DNA of 64,000 nt from JAEVLT01 sp050496765 (GCF_050496765.1 NZ_JBNWEO010000015.1:620001-684000); one strand, 5' to 3'; shown: positions 25,148 to 35,246, numbered from the stretch's first letter. A program made the numbers and translations. The notes: generated from the sequence alone by a model not told the origin.

Positions 25148-26068
25148 ATGCCCATTTTTTATGCCTTCATCTTGCTGATAACAAGCTTTTTTTGGGGGGC
25201 GAATTTTGTCTTTAGCAAATTCTTGATTGGTCACGCTTCCCCCATTACGCTGACCATTTTACGCTGGATCATTGCCGTTCTTTTCCTTTTTCCGCTTGTT
25301 TGGAAAAAAGAAAAAAAGCTGAGCCTTCCAAAAGAGAGTCTGCTCCCCCTCTTATTAATGGGATTAACAGGGGTCGTTCTGTTTAATATTTTTCAATTTT
25401 TAGCAATCGCGGGAACTTCCTCGATTAATGTGAGTTTAATCTCAACAATGAATCCGATATCAATTGCGATTGCTTCTGCTTTTTTGCTTCACGAAAAAAT
25501 GAGCGGGAAGCAAATGACCGCGATGGCTGTTTCGTTTTTCGGAGTTCTGGTCGTTTTAACAAAGGGGGACGCGAGCAAACTTTTTGCACTTCGTTTTAAT
25601 ATTGGAGATTTGTGGATGGTTACGGCAGTGATGATCTGGGGCATTTACTCCATTTGTGCAAAATGGGCAATGAAGACCGTCTCGCCAATGGCTGCTACCT
25701 TTTATTCCGGTTTATTCGGCGTTTTGATTCTCTTACCATTCAATCTTACAAACATGCAGGTCGAAAATATCAACCTTCCTTTCCTCAGTTCGCTTGTGTA
25801 TACTGGGCTGATCTCGACCGTTGTGTGCATGCTGTTGTGGAATATGGGCGTTCAAAAAGTCGGTGCCACAAATGCGGGAATTTTTTTGAATTTTAATCCA
25901 GTCTTTACCGTGATGCTCGCCTTTTTAATCCTTAATGAAAAAATGAATGGAGCGGAATGGTTTGGCAGCGCGATCGTGATAACAGGTTGTTACCTCTTTT
26001 CCCGCTTTGCTTCAAGCAAGAAAATAGTCCCAGCGGAACAAGCAAACAGCCTACCTAAACAAGTTTAA
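25148..26068 (+). CDS. EamA (drug/metabolite exporter) family transporter
   Basis: About 306 residues with ten hydrophobic segments in two repeats. Typical marks are TSFFWGANFVFSKFLIG at the N-terminus, NIFQFLAIAGTSSINVSLI and, in the second half, GVQKVGATNAGIFLNFNPV with FLILNE. EamA proteins export amino acids, purines or other small molecules; the substrate cannot be assigned. The ATG at 25148 is 8 bases after AAGGAG, whereas the TTG at 25142 is too close. Confidence 0.9.
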   Translation: MPIFYAFILLITSFFWGANFVFSKFLIGHASPITLTILRWIIAVLFLFPLVWKKEKKLSLPKESLLPLLLMGLTGVVLFNIFQFLAIAGTSSINVSLISTMNPISIAIASAFLLHEKMSGKQMTAMAVSFFGVLVVLTKGDASKLFALRFNIGDLWMVTAVMIWGIYSICAKWAMKTVSPMAATFYSGLFGVLILLPFNLTNMQVENINLPFLSSLVYTGLISTVVCMLLWNMGVQKVGATNAGIFLNFNPVFTVMLAFLILNEKMNGAEWFGSAIVITGCYLFSRFASSKKIVPAEQANSLPKQV

Positions 26069-26151
26069 AAGCTGGAAGTTGGACATTCATCCAATCCCTT
26101 CTTGGTCCATTATCTTACACTATACTAACGACTTTGTAAGAGGGTGATAGG

Positions 26152-27588
26152 ATGTCTGTCATATCAGGGCAAGAGTATATTCGAAGAATCGATGATTTGC
26201 ATGCAGAAGTCTGGATCGAGGGGGAAAAGGTAGAAGGAAAGATCTCCCGCCATCCTGCTTTTTCAAAAATCATTAATAGCCAGGCTAGACTGTATGATAT
26301 CCAACTGGAGAAAAGTGAGTTAATGACCATTCCTTCTCCAAATTCGTCCGGCCGAATTGGAATCTCCTATTTGGAACCAAAAACAAAAGAAGATTTGGAA
26401 AAGCGACGCTTGATGATCGCCGAATGGGCAAAAACGAGTGCTGGGATGCTGGGACGTTCGCCAGATTACATGAACACAGCTATCATGGCGTTTAGCCGGG
26501 CTGCAGACGTTTTCGCTGTCGAAGGACAGCCGTTTGCTCAAAATTTTCGCACCTTATACGAGTTGGCATGTGAAAATGATCTTTCGTTTACCCATACGTT
26601 CATTAATCCGCAAGTGAACCGCTCGCTCTATTATTTGGAGGACACCGATGAATTGATTTCCGCACAAACAGTCGCACACAACAAGGAAGGCATTGTCGTA
26701 ACGGGAGCACGTCTGCTGGCAACTCAAGGAGGCATAACCGATGAAATATTGGTATTTCCAACAAGCGCTGCCTCGTTAAATAAAAATTTTGCTTATGCCT
26801 TTTCAATCCCTAGCAATACCCCCGGGCTGAAGTTTATTTGCCGGGAATCGTTCGGGTACAAAGACTCCATCTTCGACCATCCGCTTGGGTCAAGGTTTGA
26901 CGAAATTGATACGATTGTTGTTTTCGATCATGTGACAGTTCCATGGGAACGGGTATTTTGTTACCAAAACCCTGAAGCGGCTTTTAAGATTTTTCATGAA
27001 AGCAGCTTTACTCCTTTAGCGGCACATCAGGTAACCACACGCAGGATCGTTAAGACAGAATTTATACTAGGCGTTGCCCAGCTGCTTGTTGATACAATAA
27101 ATGTCGGTGAATATCAACATATTCAAGAAAAAATTACAGAAATTATCATCGGTCTTGAATCATTAAAGGCACTTTTGCTAACTTCCGAGATGAATGCAAA
27201 GACAGACAAATGGGGAACGATGGTGCCAAGTTTTACTTCATTGGGTCCTGCGATTATGTTATACAACCGGCTCTACCCAAGAATGGTTGAAATCGTTCAG
27301 CTTATTGGAGCAAGCGGTCTTGTTTCCATTCCAACTGAGCGGGATTTCGCCTCTGAAATAAAGCCTGATTTGGAAAAGTATTTACAGGCGGCAAATGCCA
27401 ATGCGGTTGAACGGGTACAACTTTTTCGACTAGCGTGGGATATCAGCATGAGCGCATTTGGCAGCCGCCAAAATTTGTATGAGCGCTTCTTTTTTGGCGA
27501 CCCGGTTAAAATGGCAAGTGGATTTTATAAATCATACGACAAAAGCGCTGCTAAAGAATATGTGAAGAATTTTTTAAAGTCCAATTAA
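26152..27588 (+). CDS. 4-hydroxyphenylacetate 3-monooxygenase, oxygenase component (HpaB family)
   Basis: The 478-residue protein matches the FADH2-dependent HpaB/phenol hydroxylase family (B. subtilis YoaI-like): SGQEYIRRIDDLHAEVWIEG at the start, FTHTFINPQVNRS, GIVVTGARLLATQG, FDHVTVPWERVF and GSRQNLYERFFFGDP. The enzyme ortho-hydroxylates phenols using FADH2 supplied by a separate flavin reductase (HpaC). No reductase gene lies nearby, so it must use one encoded elsewhere. GAGGGTG precedes the ATG. A small membrane gene follows. Confidence 0.93.
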   Translation: MSVISGQEYIRRIDDLHAEVWIEGEKVEGKISRHPAFSKIINSQARLYDIQLEKSELMTIPSPNSSGRIGISYLEPKTKEDLEKRRLMIAEWAKTSAGMLGRSPDYMNTAIMAFSRAADVFAVEGQPFAQNFRTLYELACENDLSFTHTFINPQVNRSLYYLEDTDELISAQTVAHNKEGIVVTGARLLATQGGITDEILVFPTSAASLNKNFAYAFSIPSNTPGLKFICRESFGYKDSIFDHPLGSRFDEIDTIVVFDHVTVPWERVFCYQNPEAAFKIFHESSFTPLAAHQVTTRRIVKTEFILGVAQLLVDTINVGEYQHIQEKITEIIIGLESLKALLLTSEMNAKTDKWGTMVPSFTSLGPAIMLYNRLYPRMVEIVQLIGASGLVSIPTERDFASEIKPDLEKYLQAANANAVERVQLFRLAWDISMSAFGSRQNLYERFFFGDPVKMASGFYKSYDKSAAKEYVKNFLKSN

Positions 27589-27632
27589 ATACAGTATACT
27601 TTACGTAAGTCGGGGTGAAGGGAGTTGTACAT

Positions 27633-27809
27633 TTGTTAGTAGCATTCCCCATTCTTGTTGTTTATCTCCTTTTTTTCATTTTCGTCATTTATTTTCTTGT
27701 TCGAGTCTTGCGGTTTATGGATGAAAAAACAATGCTTGAGAAGGAACGAAATGCCAATCTGCTGCAGATCGTAAAACAACTTGAACAATTAAACACGAAA
27801 GATGATTAA
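27633..27809 (+). CDS. small single-pass membrane protein
   Basis: A TTG at 27633 follows AAGGGAG by 8 bases and opens a 58-residue protein. One long hydrophobic helix (LVAFPILVVYLLFFIFVIYF) is followed by a basic, coiled-coil-like tail, RFMDEKTMLEKERNANLLQI. It may belong to a DUF4083-like group of small Bacillus proteins. It lies 44 bases after hpaB and before a bidirectional terminator, so it may be co-transcribed with hpaB. Confidence 0.65.
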   Translation: MLVAFPILVVYLLFFIFVIYFLVRVLRFMDEKTMLEKERNANLLQIVKQLEQLNTKDD

Positions 27810-27820
27810 TTTGCAATGCA

Positions 27821-27857
27821 AAAAACGCCTGGCCGGCCCGCTTATGCCAGACGTTTT
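27821..27857. terminator. bidirectional terminator
   Basis: AAACGCCTGGC pairs with GCCAGACGTTTT; A runs flank one side and T-rich sequence the other. It serves the plus-strand small gene and may also serve the convergent permease gene. Confidence 0.75.
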
Positions 27858-27934
27858 CTCTTTTTCTTTGTAAAACGAACTACCCCTCTTAGCGATAGAC
27901 CAAACCATTCACTAAACAGAGCAGCCTCAGACGA

Positions 27935-29230
27935 TCACGATTCTTTTTTTATCAAGCCAATTTCAAGTTTTGACCAATCGATTAGATTTTCAAGGACGAT
28001 CGAAATGAGAATTCCAACGATCAGGCCGTTACTTACAAGTGGTCGGATCAGCAAAGGAATGCTCGAAAACATACTGGCTGGTATGTTCATTACGGCAATG
28101 CCCAACAACACCGGCAAAGCGATCCGATAGATCGTCTTTGAAGTAAAAACGATCCCCTTTAAGTTCGACAGCGCTCCGCCAAATAATTGCAAGTATGCTA
28201 CAAATAAGACAGCGTCCCCGACACTCACTGGCAATGACGAGAATAAATGTCCCAGAAATGGAACAAGACCAAGGATCATAAACAGAATAGCTCCCAGAAT
28301 AAACGGAGCAACTTCAATGATTTGGGTTGATTGTAAAAAACCAACTGACGAGATGTATGGCGCATATGGAACAAGGCCGAAAAATCCGGAAACGATCGAA
28401 TTCAATCCCGTCAAGAAAAAAGAACGGCGGTACTCTGTCTCTGTTGTCTTGCGACGAAGGACAGGTTCTGCTCCCTTTAAAGCACCAATTGTATTGGTCG
28501 TATTCACAAGGCCTGTTAACACAATCATTAGCACAATGCCTATATTGAAATTCGGCTGACCCCATGGAAATAAATGAATCAGCTGTGGTGCAACAGCCTT
28601 CGTTTCCACTTTTGGAAAGAAAAGCACATAGGCAATCCAGCCAACAATAATACCAATCAAGATTGCAAAATTGCCAATCAGACCTTTTCCTTTAATATTG
28701 ATTGCTGCAACGAGAATAACTAGAAAAAGGGATAATCCCGCTATTGGTAGATTGATTTTTCCCGTAGTGGTCAACCCGAGCATCCCTTTTGTAAAAATAA
28801 CAATCAGCTGGGTTGCGAGTAAGAATAAGACCGTACTCATGACAACAGGAGAAAACAAACGGTTTAAAATTTTTCCAATACCAAGTGCACCAAGCACCGC
28901 AACAATCATTCCGGATAAGAGAATGCCGACACTGATTCCACCGCCAAGCTCACTGACACTCATTCCAGCTGAAGATGCCGCGGCACTCAAACTAAGTATC
29001 GTCCCCCACCATAACCCCGATTGTCCTTCCATGATCGGCGATTTATGCCCAAAAAGCGCCTGTAAAATACAAGCAGCCCCTGTAAAAATAAACGAACGCT
29101 GCAGCGCTCCAGCTATTTCTGCTGCCGGCAATTGAAAGGCATCCCCGATTGTAAGCGGTATCACCACTGTGTTCGCAAACATAAAAAAAAGCCATTGAAA
29201 TCCGGCGAGAAATGTATTCGAAAGCGGCAT
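27935..29230 (-). CDS. NCS2-family purine/pyrimidine permease
   Basis: The 431-residue membrane protein has the NCS2 features: MEGQSGLWWGTILSLS, about twelve to fourteen hydrophobic segments, NTTNTIGALKGAEPV in helix 8 and FFGLVPYAPYISSVGFL. It resembles the YwdJ-like group of putative base permeases. Unlike the permease at 10.6-11.9 kb it has no riboswitch. A role in import of xanthine or a related base would fit the molybdenum hydroxylase operon at 42-47 kb, but that link is only inferred. Confidence 0.9.
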   Translation of the reverse strand: MPLSNTFLAGFQWLFFMFANTVVIPLTIGDAFQLPAAEIAGALQRSFIFTGAACILQALFGHKSPIMEGQSGLWWGTILSLSAAASSAGMSVSELGGGISVGILLSGMIVAVLGALGIGKILNRLFSPVVMSTVLFLLATQLIVIFTKGMLGLTTTGKINLPIAGLSLFLVILVAAINIKGKGLIGNFAILIGIIVGWIAYVLFFPKVETKAVAPQLIHLFPWGQPNFNIGIVLMIVLTGLVNTTNTIGALKGAEPVLRRKTTETEYRRSFFLTGLNSIVSGFFGLVPYAPYISSVGFLQSTQIIEVAPFILGAILFMILGLVPFLGHLFSSLPVSVGDAVLFVAYLQLFGGALSNLKGIVFTSKTIYRIALPVLLGIAVMNIPASMFSSIPLLIRPLVSNGLIVGILISIVLENLIDWSKLEIGLIKKES

Positions 29231-29290
29231 GCGGTTTCCCCCTTTTTTAGCGAAGACTTAAATTTATAACATAGCGCGAAATAGATCCCT

Positions 29291-29659
29291 TCATCCCCGT
29301 AAAGCAAGCCCAATCAAGGAAACGGTAATCGAACTGCACCCTATTAAAAAACTTAAGACAATGATTTTATGTATAAACTTGTTTTTAAAGTCTTGCAAGA
29401 TCTCATCTTTTTGGATTAGTTCTTCTGCCCTTTCCATTGCATTCGATTTAGGAAAAGCAAATAACTGTATCCTGCGGAACCCAACAAAAAAATTTGTTAA
29501 AAATCCAGATTTAAAAATAAAGAAGGAAGAAGCAATGATAAAACAAATAAGACCGGCAAGGAAAGAAGCATTGATCCAGTCAACAAGCGACATTTTTGCA
29601 GCAATCTTGTATATAAACCATATTAGAATACCCAATAAGTAGACAAAAGCATGCTTCAT
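29291..29659 (-). CDS. DUF3899-like membrane protein
   Basis: The 122-residue protein has four hydrophobic segments. The part SLVDWINASFLAGLICFIIA with SGFLTNFFVGFRRI fits the DUF3899 pattern of small Bacillus membrane proteins. Its function is unknown. It follows the dipeptide transport operon after a terminator-like hairpin. Confidence 0.65.
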   Translation of the reverse strand: MKHAFVYLLGILIWFIYKIAAKMSLVDWINASFLAGLICFIIASSFFIFKSGFLTNFFVGFRRIQLFAFPKSNAMERAEELIQKDEILQDFKNKFIHKIIVLSFLIGCSSITVSLIGLALRG

Positions 29660-29700
29660 CCTTAAAATCTCCTAGTTTTTTATGTAGTCAGAAAGTTATA

Positions 29701-29730
29701 AGCAGGTGAGGAAATCATAGCTCACCTGCT
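29701..29730 (-). terminator. terminator-like hairpin after the dpp operon
   Basis: AGCAGGTGAG pairs perfectly with CTCACCTGCT around a 10-base loop, 10 bases after the substrate-binding protein gene. The T run after it is weak. Confidence 0.65.
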
Positions 29731-29739
29731 TGCAACTCG

Positions 29740-31368
29740 TTATTCAGAAACTTTTTTGGCCCATTTAACTGTTGGATAGCGGTTAAACGGATATACAACA
29801 CCTTCAAATTTTGGTGATGTTAAATACGTATTCGTATAATGATATACTGGCATAAATGGAAGATCCTCCATTAAGATTTTTTCAGCATCGTGCAGAAGTT
29901 GGAAATGTTTATCTGGATCCTGTTCGATCTTTGCTTGTGCAATTAGAGAATCGTATTTCGGATTTACCCATCCAGTACGGTTATTCGGACTATCACCTAA
30001 ATAGTAATCTAAAATAACTGCCGGATCAAGCAAAATTCCAATCCAGCCCATTCGAGCCATTTGGAAATTACCTTGCGCAGTCGTATCTAAATACGTTTTC
30101 CACTCTTGGTTTGCAAGTTTAATATTCACACCGAGGTTTTTCGCAATCATCTCTTGAACTGCTTCTGCCATTTTCTTATTGTTTTCAGCAGTATTGTATA
30201 ATAAGGTGACTTCAGGTAATTGAGTCCAGCCTTCCTCAGCCATACCTTCTTTTAATAGTTTTTTCGCTTCTGCCGGATCCTCTTTGAAATATTTGCCGCC
30301 AACTTTGCGGAAATCTCCCTTAGATGTTTTTACACCAGGAGGAACGAATGCATAGGCAGGAGTTTCTCCCGCTTTTGTGATGTTCTTAGTTAAAGCATCC
30401 CGGTTAATAGCTAATGCAAATGCACGGCGAATTTTTGCATTTGTAAACGGAGCTTTCTTAACGTTGAACATGTACATATATGTTCCGAAGTAAGGAACAT
30501 TTTTGTAATCCTTATTATTTTTTTCTTGTGCAATGACGTCTGTTGGCAAGGTTTGAATTAAATCCAGTTCACCAGTTTTGTACATTTGATAATAGGTTGT
30601 TGCGTCATTAACCATTTTCCACGTAACTTTATTTAAATTCACAACTTGCTTATTCCAATAATTCTCATTCTTTTCGGCAACAACAACACTGTCATGTTTC
30701 CAATCCGATAATTTGAACGGACCATTGCTGACATATCCCTTTGCATCAGCTGCCCAGTTTTTATTGGCTTCAGCTAATTCCTTTTTCACTGGATAGAATG
30801 TCCACATTGTTAAAAGTTCTTTGAAATAACTAAGAGGAGCATTTAATTCAACAACAAGTGTTTTATTATCTGTTGCTTTTACTCCGACATTATCAACGGA
30901 TCCTTTCCCTTTGTTATATTCCTCAGCACCCTTAATATAATAGAGATAAAAAGCAAACTGGCTCCCCGTTGCCGGGTTTAAGACACGCTTCCATTCATAT
31001 TCAAAGTCCTGTGCAGTTACCGGAGATCCATCAGACCATTTCGCATCGTCGCGTATGGTAAAAGTGTATTTTTTTCCGTCTGCAGAAGCTTTGACATCTT
31101 TAGCAGCCCCTAAAACAGGCTTGCCATTTTTATCTTTTGTGTAAAGACCTTCAAAAATATGGTCGATTACCCATCCGGAAGTTGTATCTGTTGCCATTGC
31201 CGGATCAAGTGATGGTGGTTCGCTCAGTGCATTTAACGTAATTTCCTGCTTAACATTTTTGCCACTATCCTTGCTGTTTGATGATGTTTTGTCTCCACTG
31301 CCGCTGCAACCTGCTAAAGCAGTGCTTAATAAAAGCACAGCAGCAATGATCCACAACCATTTTTTCAC
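29740..31368 (-). CDS. dppE: dipeptide/oligopeptide ABC transporter substrate-binding lipoprotein
   Basis: A 542-residue extracellular solute-binding protein (family 5, OppA/DppE type). A lipoprotein signal (LLLSTALAGC) is followed by NALSEPPSLDPAMATDTTSG, IFEGLYTKDKNGKP, DGSPVTAQDFEYEWKRVLNP and a C-terminal MPVYHYTNTYLTSPKFEG. It captures short peptides for the DppBCDF membrane complex. It is last in its operon; in B. subtilis dppE also comes last. It lies 22 bases after the second ATPase gene. Confidence 0.93.
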   Translation of the reverse strand: MKKWLWIIAAVLLLSTALAGCSGSGDKTSSNSKDSGKNVKQEITLNALSEPPSLDPAMATDTTSGWVIDHIFEGLYTKDKNGKPVLGAAKDVKASADGKKYTFTIRDDAKWSDGSPVTAQDFEYEWKRVLNPATGSQFAFYLYYIKGAEEYNKGKGSVDNVGVKATDNKTLVVELNAPLSYFKELLTMWTFYPVKKELAEANKNWAADAKGYVSNGPFKLSDWKHDSVVVAEKNENYWNKQVVNLNKVTWKMVNDATTYYQMYKTGELDLIQTLPTDVIAQEKNNKDYKNVPYFGTYMYMFNVKKAPFTNAKIRRAFALAINRDALTKNITKAGETPAYAFVPPGVKTSKGDFRKVGGKYFKEDPAEAKKLLKEGMAEEGWTQLPEVTLLYNTAENNKKMAEAVQEMIAKNLGVNIKLANQEWKTYLDTTAQGNFQMARMGWIGILLDPAVILDYYLGDSPNNRTGWVNPKYDSLIAQAKIEQDPDKHFQLLHDAEKILMEDLPFMPVYHYTNTYLTSPKFEGVVYPFNRYPTVKWAKKVSE

Positions 31369-31390
31369 GTAATTTCCTCCCTTTTATTCT

Positions 31391-32344
31391 TTAATTGTAT
31401 AGATGGCAGGCTGTCCAATGTTCGACCTTAACTTCTTTCCATTCCGGAACAGCCTCGGCACATATGGACATAGCATGCGGACATCTTGTACGGAATCGGC
31501 ATCCGCTTGGCGGATTAACCGGACTTGGCGGATCACCCGCCAAAACGATTCTTTCTCTTTTAGCAGCTTTCGGATTTGCAACAGGAATGGCGGAAAGAAG
31601 AGCCTGTGTATACGGGTGTAACGGTTCTCTAAACAGCTCATCGCTGTTTGAAAGTTCCATCATTTTTCCTAAATACATGACACCGATCCGGTCGCTGATA
31701 TGCTTCACCATTCCTAGATCATGGGCAATAAACAAATAGGTTAATCCTTCTTGTTCTTTTAAATCTTCCAATAAATTAATGACCTGTGCCTGGATGGACA
31801 CATCCAATGCCGAAATGGGTTCATCTGCAACGATAAACCTTGGATTAACAGCAAGAGCACGGGCAATGCCAATACGCTGCCGCTGACCGCCGCTGAATTC
31901 GTGAGGGTACCGCTTTGCCTGTTCCGGCGTTAAGCCAACTCGGCTAAGAAGATCATAGATTCGGTCTTGTCTTTCCTTTCCCTTTGCCAGCAGGTGAGCG
32001 TCCATTCCCTCAGCGACAATATCGCCAACACGCATTCTTGGATTTAAGGACGCGTAGGGATCTTGAAAAATAATTTGCATCTCGCGGTTTACAACTTTTT
32101 TCTCTTTTTTATCAAGTGAGTCGACATTAACGCCATTATAGAAAATTTTTCCTTCTGTTTGTCTTTGCAAACCGACAATTGTCTTTCCAAGTGTTGATTT
32201 ACCGCTTCCGCTTTCTCCAACCAAGCCAAACGTTTCACCTTTTCGGATCTCGATTGAAATGTCATCCACCGATTTTACCACTTGATCCTTTTTAAGCTTG
32301 AAGTATTTTTTGATCCCTTCAGCTTTTAATAGAGCCTCAGTCAT
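31391..32344 (-). CDS. dppF: peptide ABC transporter ATPase (DppF/OppF type)
   Basis: The 317-residue ATPase has GESGSGKSTLGKTIVGL (Walker A), EFSGGQRQRIGIARAL (signature), FIVADEPISALDVS (Walker B) and the C-terminal oligopeptide-transporter cysteine motif PSGCRFRTRCPHAM with AEAVPEW. The ATG at 32344 follows GGGGAGG and overlaps the dppD stop by 4 bases; the longer frame to 32410 is inside dppD. B. subtilis dpp has one ATPase gene, so this operon carries an extra one. Confidence 0.93.
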   Translation of the reverse strand: MTEALLKAEGIKKYFKLKKDQVVKSVDDISIEIRKGETFGLVGESGSGKSTLGKTIVGLQRQTEGKIFYNGVNVDSLDKKEKKVVNREMQIIFQDPYASLNPRMRVGDIVAEGMDAHLLAKGKERQDRIYDLLSRVGLTPEQAKRYPHEFSGGQRQRIGIARALAVNPRFIVADEPISALDVSIQAQVINLLEDLKEQEGLTYLFIAHDLGMVKHISDRIGVMYLGKMMELSNSDELFREPLHPYTQALLSAIPVANPKAAKRERIVLAGDPPSPVNPPSGCRFRTRCPHAMSICAEAVPEWKEVKVEHWTACHLYN

Positions 32345-33360
32345 TTCTTGTCCTCCCCTGCTGCAATTTCGATTTCCGATTTTGGTGCCCGAGGATCGTT
32401 TAACCAGCATTTAGCATAATGATTTCCCTCAATTTCGAAAGCAGGAGGCATTTCTTCCATACATATTTCCATTGCATATTTGCACCTTGGAGCAAATGGA
32501 CAGCCCTTTGGAGGAGAGAACAAGTCTGGCGGAGAACCGTCGATTGGTATCAATCTTGACTTTTGTGCTGACTCCAGGTCTGGGATAGACTCCATTAATC
32601 CCCAAGTGTAAGGATGTTTCGGATTTTCAAACAATTCCATTACTGTTCCGCTTTCAACCATCATCCCTGCATACATCACAATCACCCGTTCTGCAGTCTC
32701 GGCAACAACTCCCAAATCGTGAGTAATTAAAATAATGGCGGTATCCGTTTTTTCTCGAAGATCTTTCATTAAATCCAGCACTTGTGCTTGGATGGTTACA
32801 TCAAGGGCTGTTGTTGGTTCATCCGCAATAAGCAGTTCCGGGTTGCAAGCAAGGGCGATGGCAATCATCGCACGCTGCCTCATCCCTCCACTAAACTCAT
32901 GTGGATATTGATTGTAGCGTTCTTCCGGATTTGGAATTCCGACTAACCGAATCATCTCAATTGCTCGTCTTTTTGCTTCAGTTTTTGAAAGCTTCTGATG
33001 AACTAGTAAGCCTTCTTCAATCTGCTTGCCAATTTTCATCGTTGGGTTCAATGAAGTCATTGGATCCTGAAAAACCATACTAATCTTTGAACCTTTTATT
33101 TTTTGAAACTCCCGTTTTGACAGCTTTAGTAAATTTTTATTCTGAAAAAGAATTTCACCATTTTTTATTTTGCCTGGAGGAGCGGGGATCAGTCCCATAA
33201 TGGATTGTACAGTGACACTCTTTCCACTGCCGCTTTCCCCAACGATAGCAACAATTTCTCCCTTCTCAACATGGAAAGAAACATTGCGAACGGCCTGAAC
33301 TTCGCCTCCATAGGTTTTAAAATTTACTTCCAAGTTTTTTACTTCCAGCAGATGCGCCAC
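32341..33360 (-). CDS. dppD: peptide ABC transporter ATPase (DppD/OppD type)
   Basis: About 339 residues with GESGSGKSVTVQSIMGL (Walker A), EFSGGMRQRAMIAIAL, LLIADEPTTALDVT, and the C-terminal PKGCPFAPRCKYAMEIC motif of the oligopeptide ATPases. The GTG at 33360 is 7 bases after AAGGAGG; the TTG at 33363 is possible but closer. It pairs with DppF to form the ATPase heterodimer. Confidence 0.94.
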   Translation of the reverse strand: MAHLLEVKNLEVNFKTYGGEVQAVRNVSFHVEKGEIVAIVGESGSGKSVTVQSIMGLIPAPPGKIKNGEILFQNKNLLKLSKREFQKIKGSKISMVFQDPMTSLNPTMKIGKQIEEGLLVHQKLSKTEAKRRAIEMIRLVGIPNPEERYNQYPHEFSGGMRQRAMIAIALACNPELLIADEPTTALDVTIQAQVLDLMKDLREKTDTAIILITHDLGVVAETAERVIVMYAGMMVESGTVMELFENPKHPYTWGLMESIPDLESAQKSRLIPIDGSPPDLFSPPKGCPFAPRCKYAMEICMEEMPPAFEIEGNHYAKCWLNDPRAPKSEIEIAAGEDKK

Positions 33361-33372
33361 CAAAACACCTCC

Positions 33373-34317
33373 TTACTTACGATTACGCGGATCTAATGCA
33401 TCTTGCAAGCCATCACCAAAGGAATTAAAAGCAAACATGGTAAGGGAGATCATAAATCCTGGGAAAAACAATCTCCACCATTGGCCGCTTAAAATGACAC
33501 CTAACGCATCATTTGCCATTGTTCCCCAGCTGGCAAAGGGTGCTTGAACTCCTAATCCAAGGAAACTTAAGAACGATTCAGCAAAAATAGCCTGTGGGAT
33601 CGTAAAAGTTAAATTGACAATAATAATTCCGAGCGTGTTCGGCAATAAATGCCGCAGAATAATTTTTCCGTGAGAAGTTCCCAGCTTTTCAGCTGCTAAA
33701 ACATAATCTTGAGATTTTAATTGTAAAATTTGCCCGCGCGTGATTCGCGCCATTCCAACCCATCCCGTTACAGAAAGCGCAATGATAATTGTGGTAATTC
33801 CCGGATCCATTATGACCATTAACAAGATAACAACAAGGAGATATGGGATTCCGTAAAGAATTTCAATAATCCTCATAATAATGCTATCCACCCGGTCGCC
33901 GAATTTACTTCTACCAGCCATATATCCGGATATCCCACCAATAGTTACTCCGATAAACAGATCGATAAGGGCGGCCACGATGCCAATTGTGAGGGATACA
34001 CGTGCACCATACCATGTTCTTGTCCACATGTCTCTTCCTAAATCATCCGTACCAAACCAGTACTTCCCACCCGGCTGCACATTTGCTTTCATTAGATCTT
34101 GACTGGATGGACTGAATGGAACCATTAATGGGCCAAAGACCGCCAAAAAAATGATAACTACTAATAGAGACAAACCCAAAATTGCTAATTTGTTTTTTAA
34201 AATATTAAGGATCGTTTCTTTCCAAACACTTAAGGATGGTCTTTGAATTTCTTTTACTTTCTTTTTTTCTGGAGAAACAGGACGAAACAGATTACTTTCT
34301 ACTGGATTTGTCTGCAA
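33373..34317 (-). CDS. dppC: peptide ABC transporter permease (DppC type)
   Basis: The 314-residue membrane protein has six helices, an N-terminal extension, FGTDDLGRDMWTRTWYGAR, and the EAA loop region VLAAEKLGTSHGKIILRHLLPN. It forms the channel with DppB. It lies 2 bases after dppB. Confidence 0.94.
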   Translation of the reverse strand: MQTNPVESNLFRPVSPEKKKVKEIQRPSLSVWKETILNILKNKLAILGLSLLVVIIFLAVFGPLMVPFSPSSQDLMKANVQPGGKYWFGTDDLGRDMWTRTWYGARVSLTIGIVAALIDLFIGVTIGGISGYMAGRSKFGDRVDSIIMRIIEILYGIPYLLVVILLMVIMDPGITTIIIALSVTGWVGMARITRGQILQLKSQDYVLAAEKLGTSHGKIILRHLLPNTLGIIIVNLTFTIPQAIFAESFLSFLGLGVQAPFASWGTMANDALGVILSGQWWRLFFPGFMISLTMFAFNSFGDGLQDALDPRNRK

Positions 34318-34319
34318 GG

Positions 34320-35246
34320 TCAGTTCCCCCCACTCGTCAATTTAATTCTTGGATCAATCAATCTGTAAGAAATATCGATTAAAAATAAAATCACTACAAG
34401 AATTGTACTAAAAAAGATCGTCGTACCCATAATGACTGGATAATCGCGATTAAATATGCCATCCACAAAGTATTTACCTAATCCAGGGATAGCGAAAATT
34501 TTCTCAATGACAAACGTACCAGTGATTAATACAACAGCCAATGGTCCTATAAAGGTAATGACCGGTAAAATAGCATTGCGGATTCCATGTTTTACAACCA
34601 ATTTAAAGGTCGAAAGCCCTTTTGCATTAGCTGTTTTTATATAATTTTGATTCATGACATCAATCATGCTTGAACGCATAAACCTGGCAATAACTGCCAG
34701 AGGGGAGGCTGCAAGTGCAACGGACGGCAAGACAGTATGCTGCCATGTTCCCCAGGAAGCAACCGGAAAAAACTTCCACTCTACTGCAAAATATTTAATC
34801 AAAAGAGGTGCAAGGATAAAGTTTGGTACAGAGATCCCAACAATGGCGATAAGCATGGCCAGAAAATCGATGGTTCGATTGTGATAAAGGGCTGCAAGAA
34901 TACCCAATAAGAGACCAAAGAACAATGCAATGACAAGGGCTTGAACCCCTAGTTGTGCGGATACAGGAACACCCTGCCCAATGATGCTATTAACCGAGCG
35001 TGTTTCGGATTTAATCGATGGCCCCAAATCAAACATTGCAAGATTTTTCATGTAAAGAACATATTGTACCGGTAGCGGTTTGTCCAAGTTGTATTTTGCA
35101 CGAATGTTCGTCAATACTTCCTTTGGAAGAACATTTGCATCTGATGCAAACGGATCACCTGGAATAGTTTTCATAATCACAAAGGTTAATGTAATAATGA
35201 CCCAGATGGTCAAAAGCATCGTCAGCAATCTTTTGATGATATACAC
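34320..35246 (-). CDS. dppB: peptide ABC transporter permease (DppB type)
   Basis: The 308-residue membrane protein starts MYIIKRLLTMLLTIWVIITL and has the family's extracellular IPGDPF segment and the EAA loop KTANAKGLSTFKLVVKHGIRN. It is the first transporter gene, 34 bases after dppA. Confidence 0.94.
   Translation of the reverse strand: MYIIKRLLTMLLTIWVIITLTFVIMKTIPGDPFASDANVLPKEVLTNIRAKYNLDKPLPVQYVLYMKNLAMFDLGPSIKSETRSVNSIIGQGVPVSAQLGVQALVIALFFGLLLGILAALYHNRTIDFLAMLIAIVGISVPNFILAPLLIKYFAVEWKFFPVASWGTWQHTVLPSVALAASPLAVIARFMRSSMIDVMNQNYIKTANAKGLSTFKLVVKHGIRNAILPVITFIGPLAVVLITGTFVIEKIFAIPGLGKYFVDGIFNRDYPVIMGTTIFFSTILVVILFLIDISYRLIDPRIKLTSGGN

Noticed and set aside
27935..29230. TPP control of the second NCS2 permease
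   Set aside because: No THI-box blocks lie upstream of 29230; the 60-base gap to the DUF3899 gene is too short for one.
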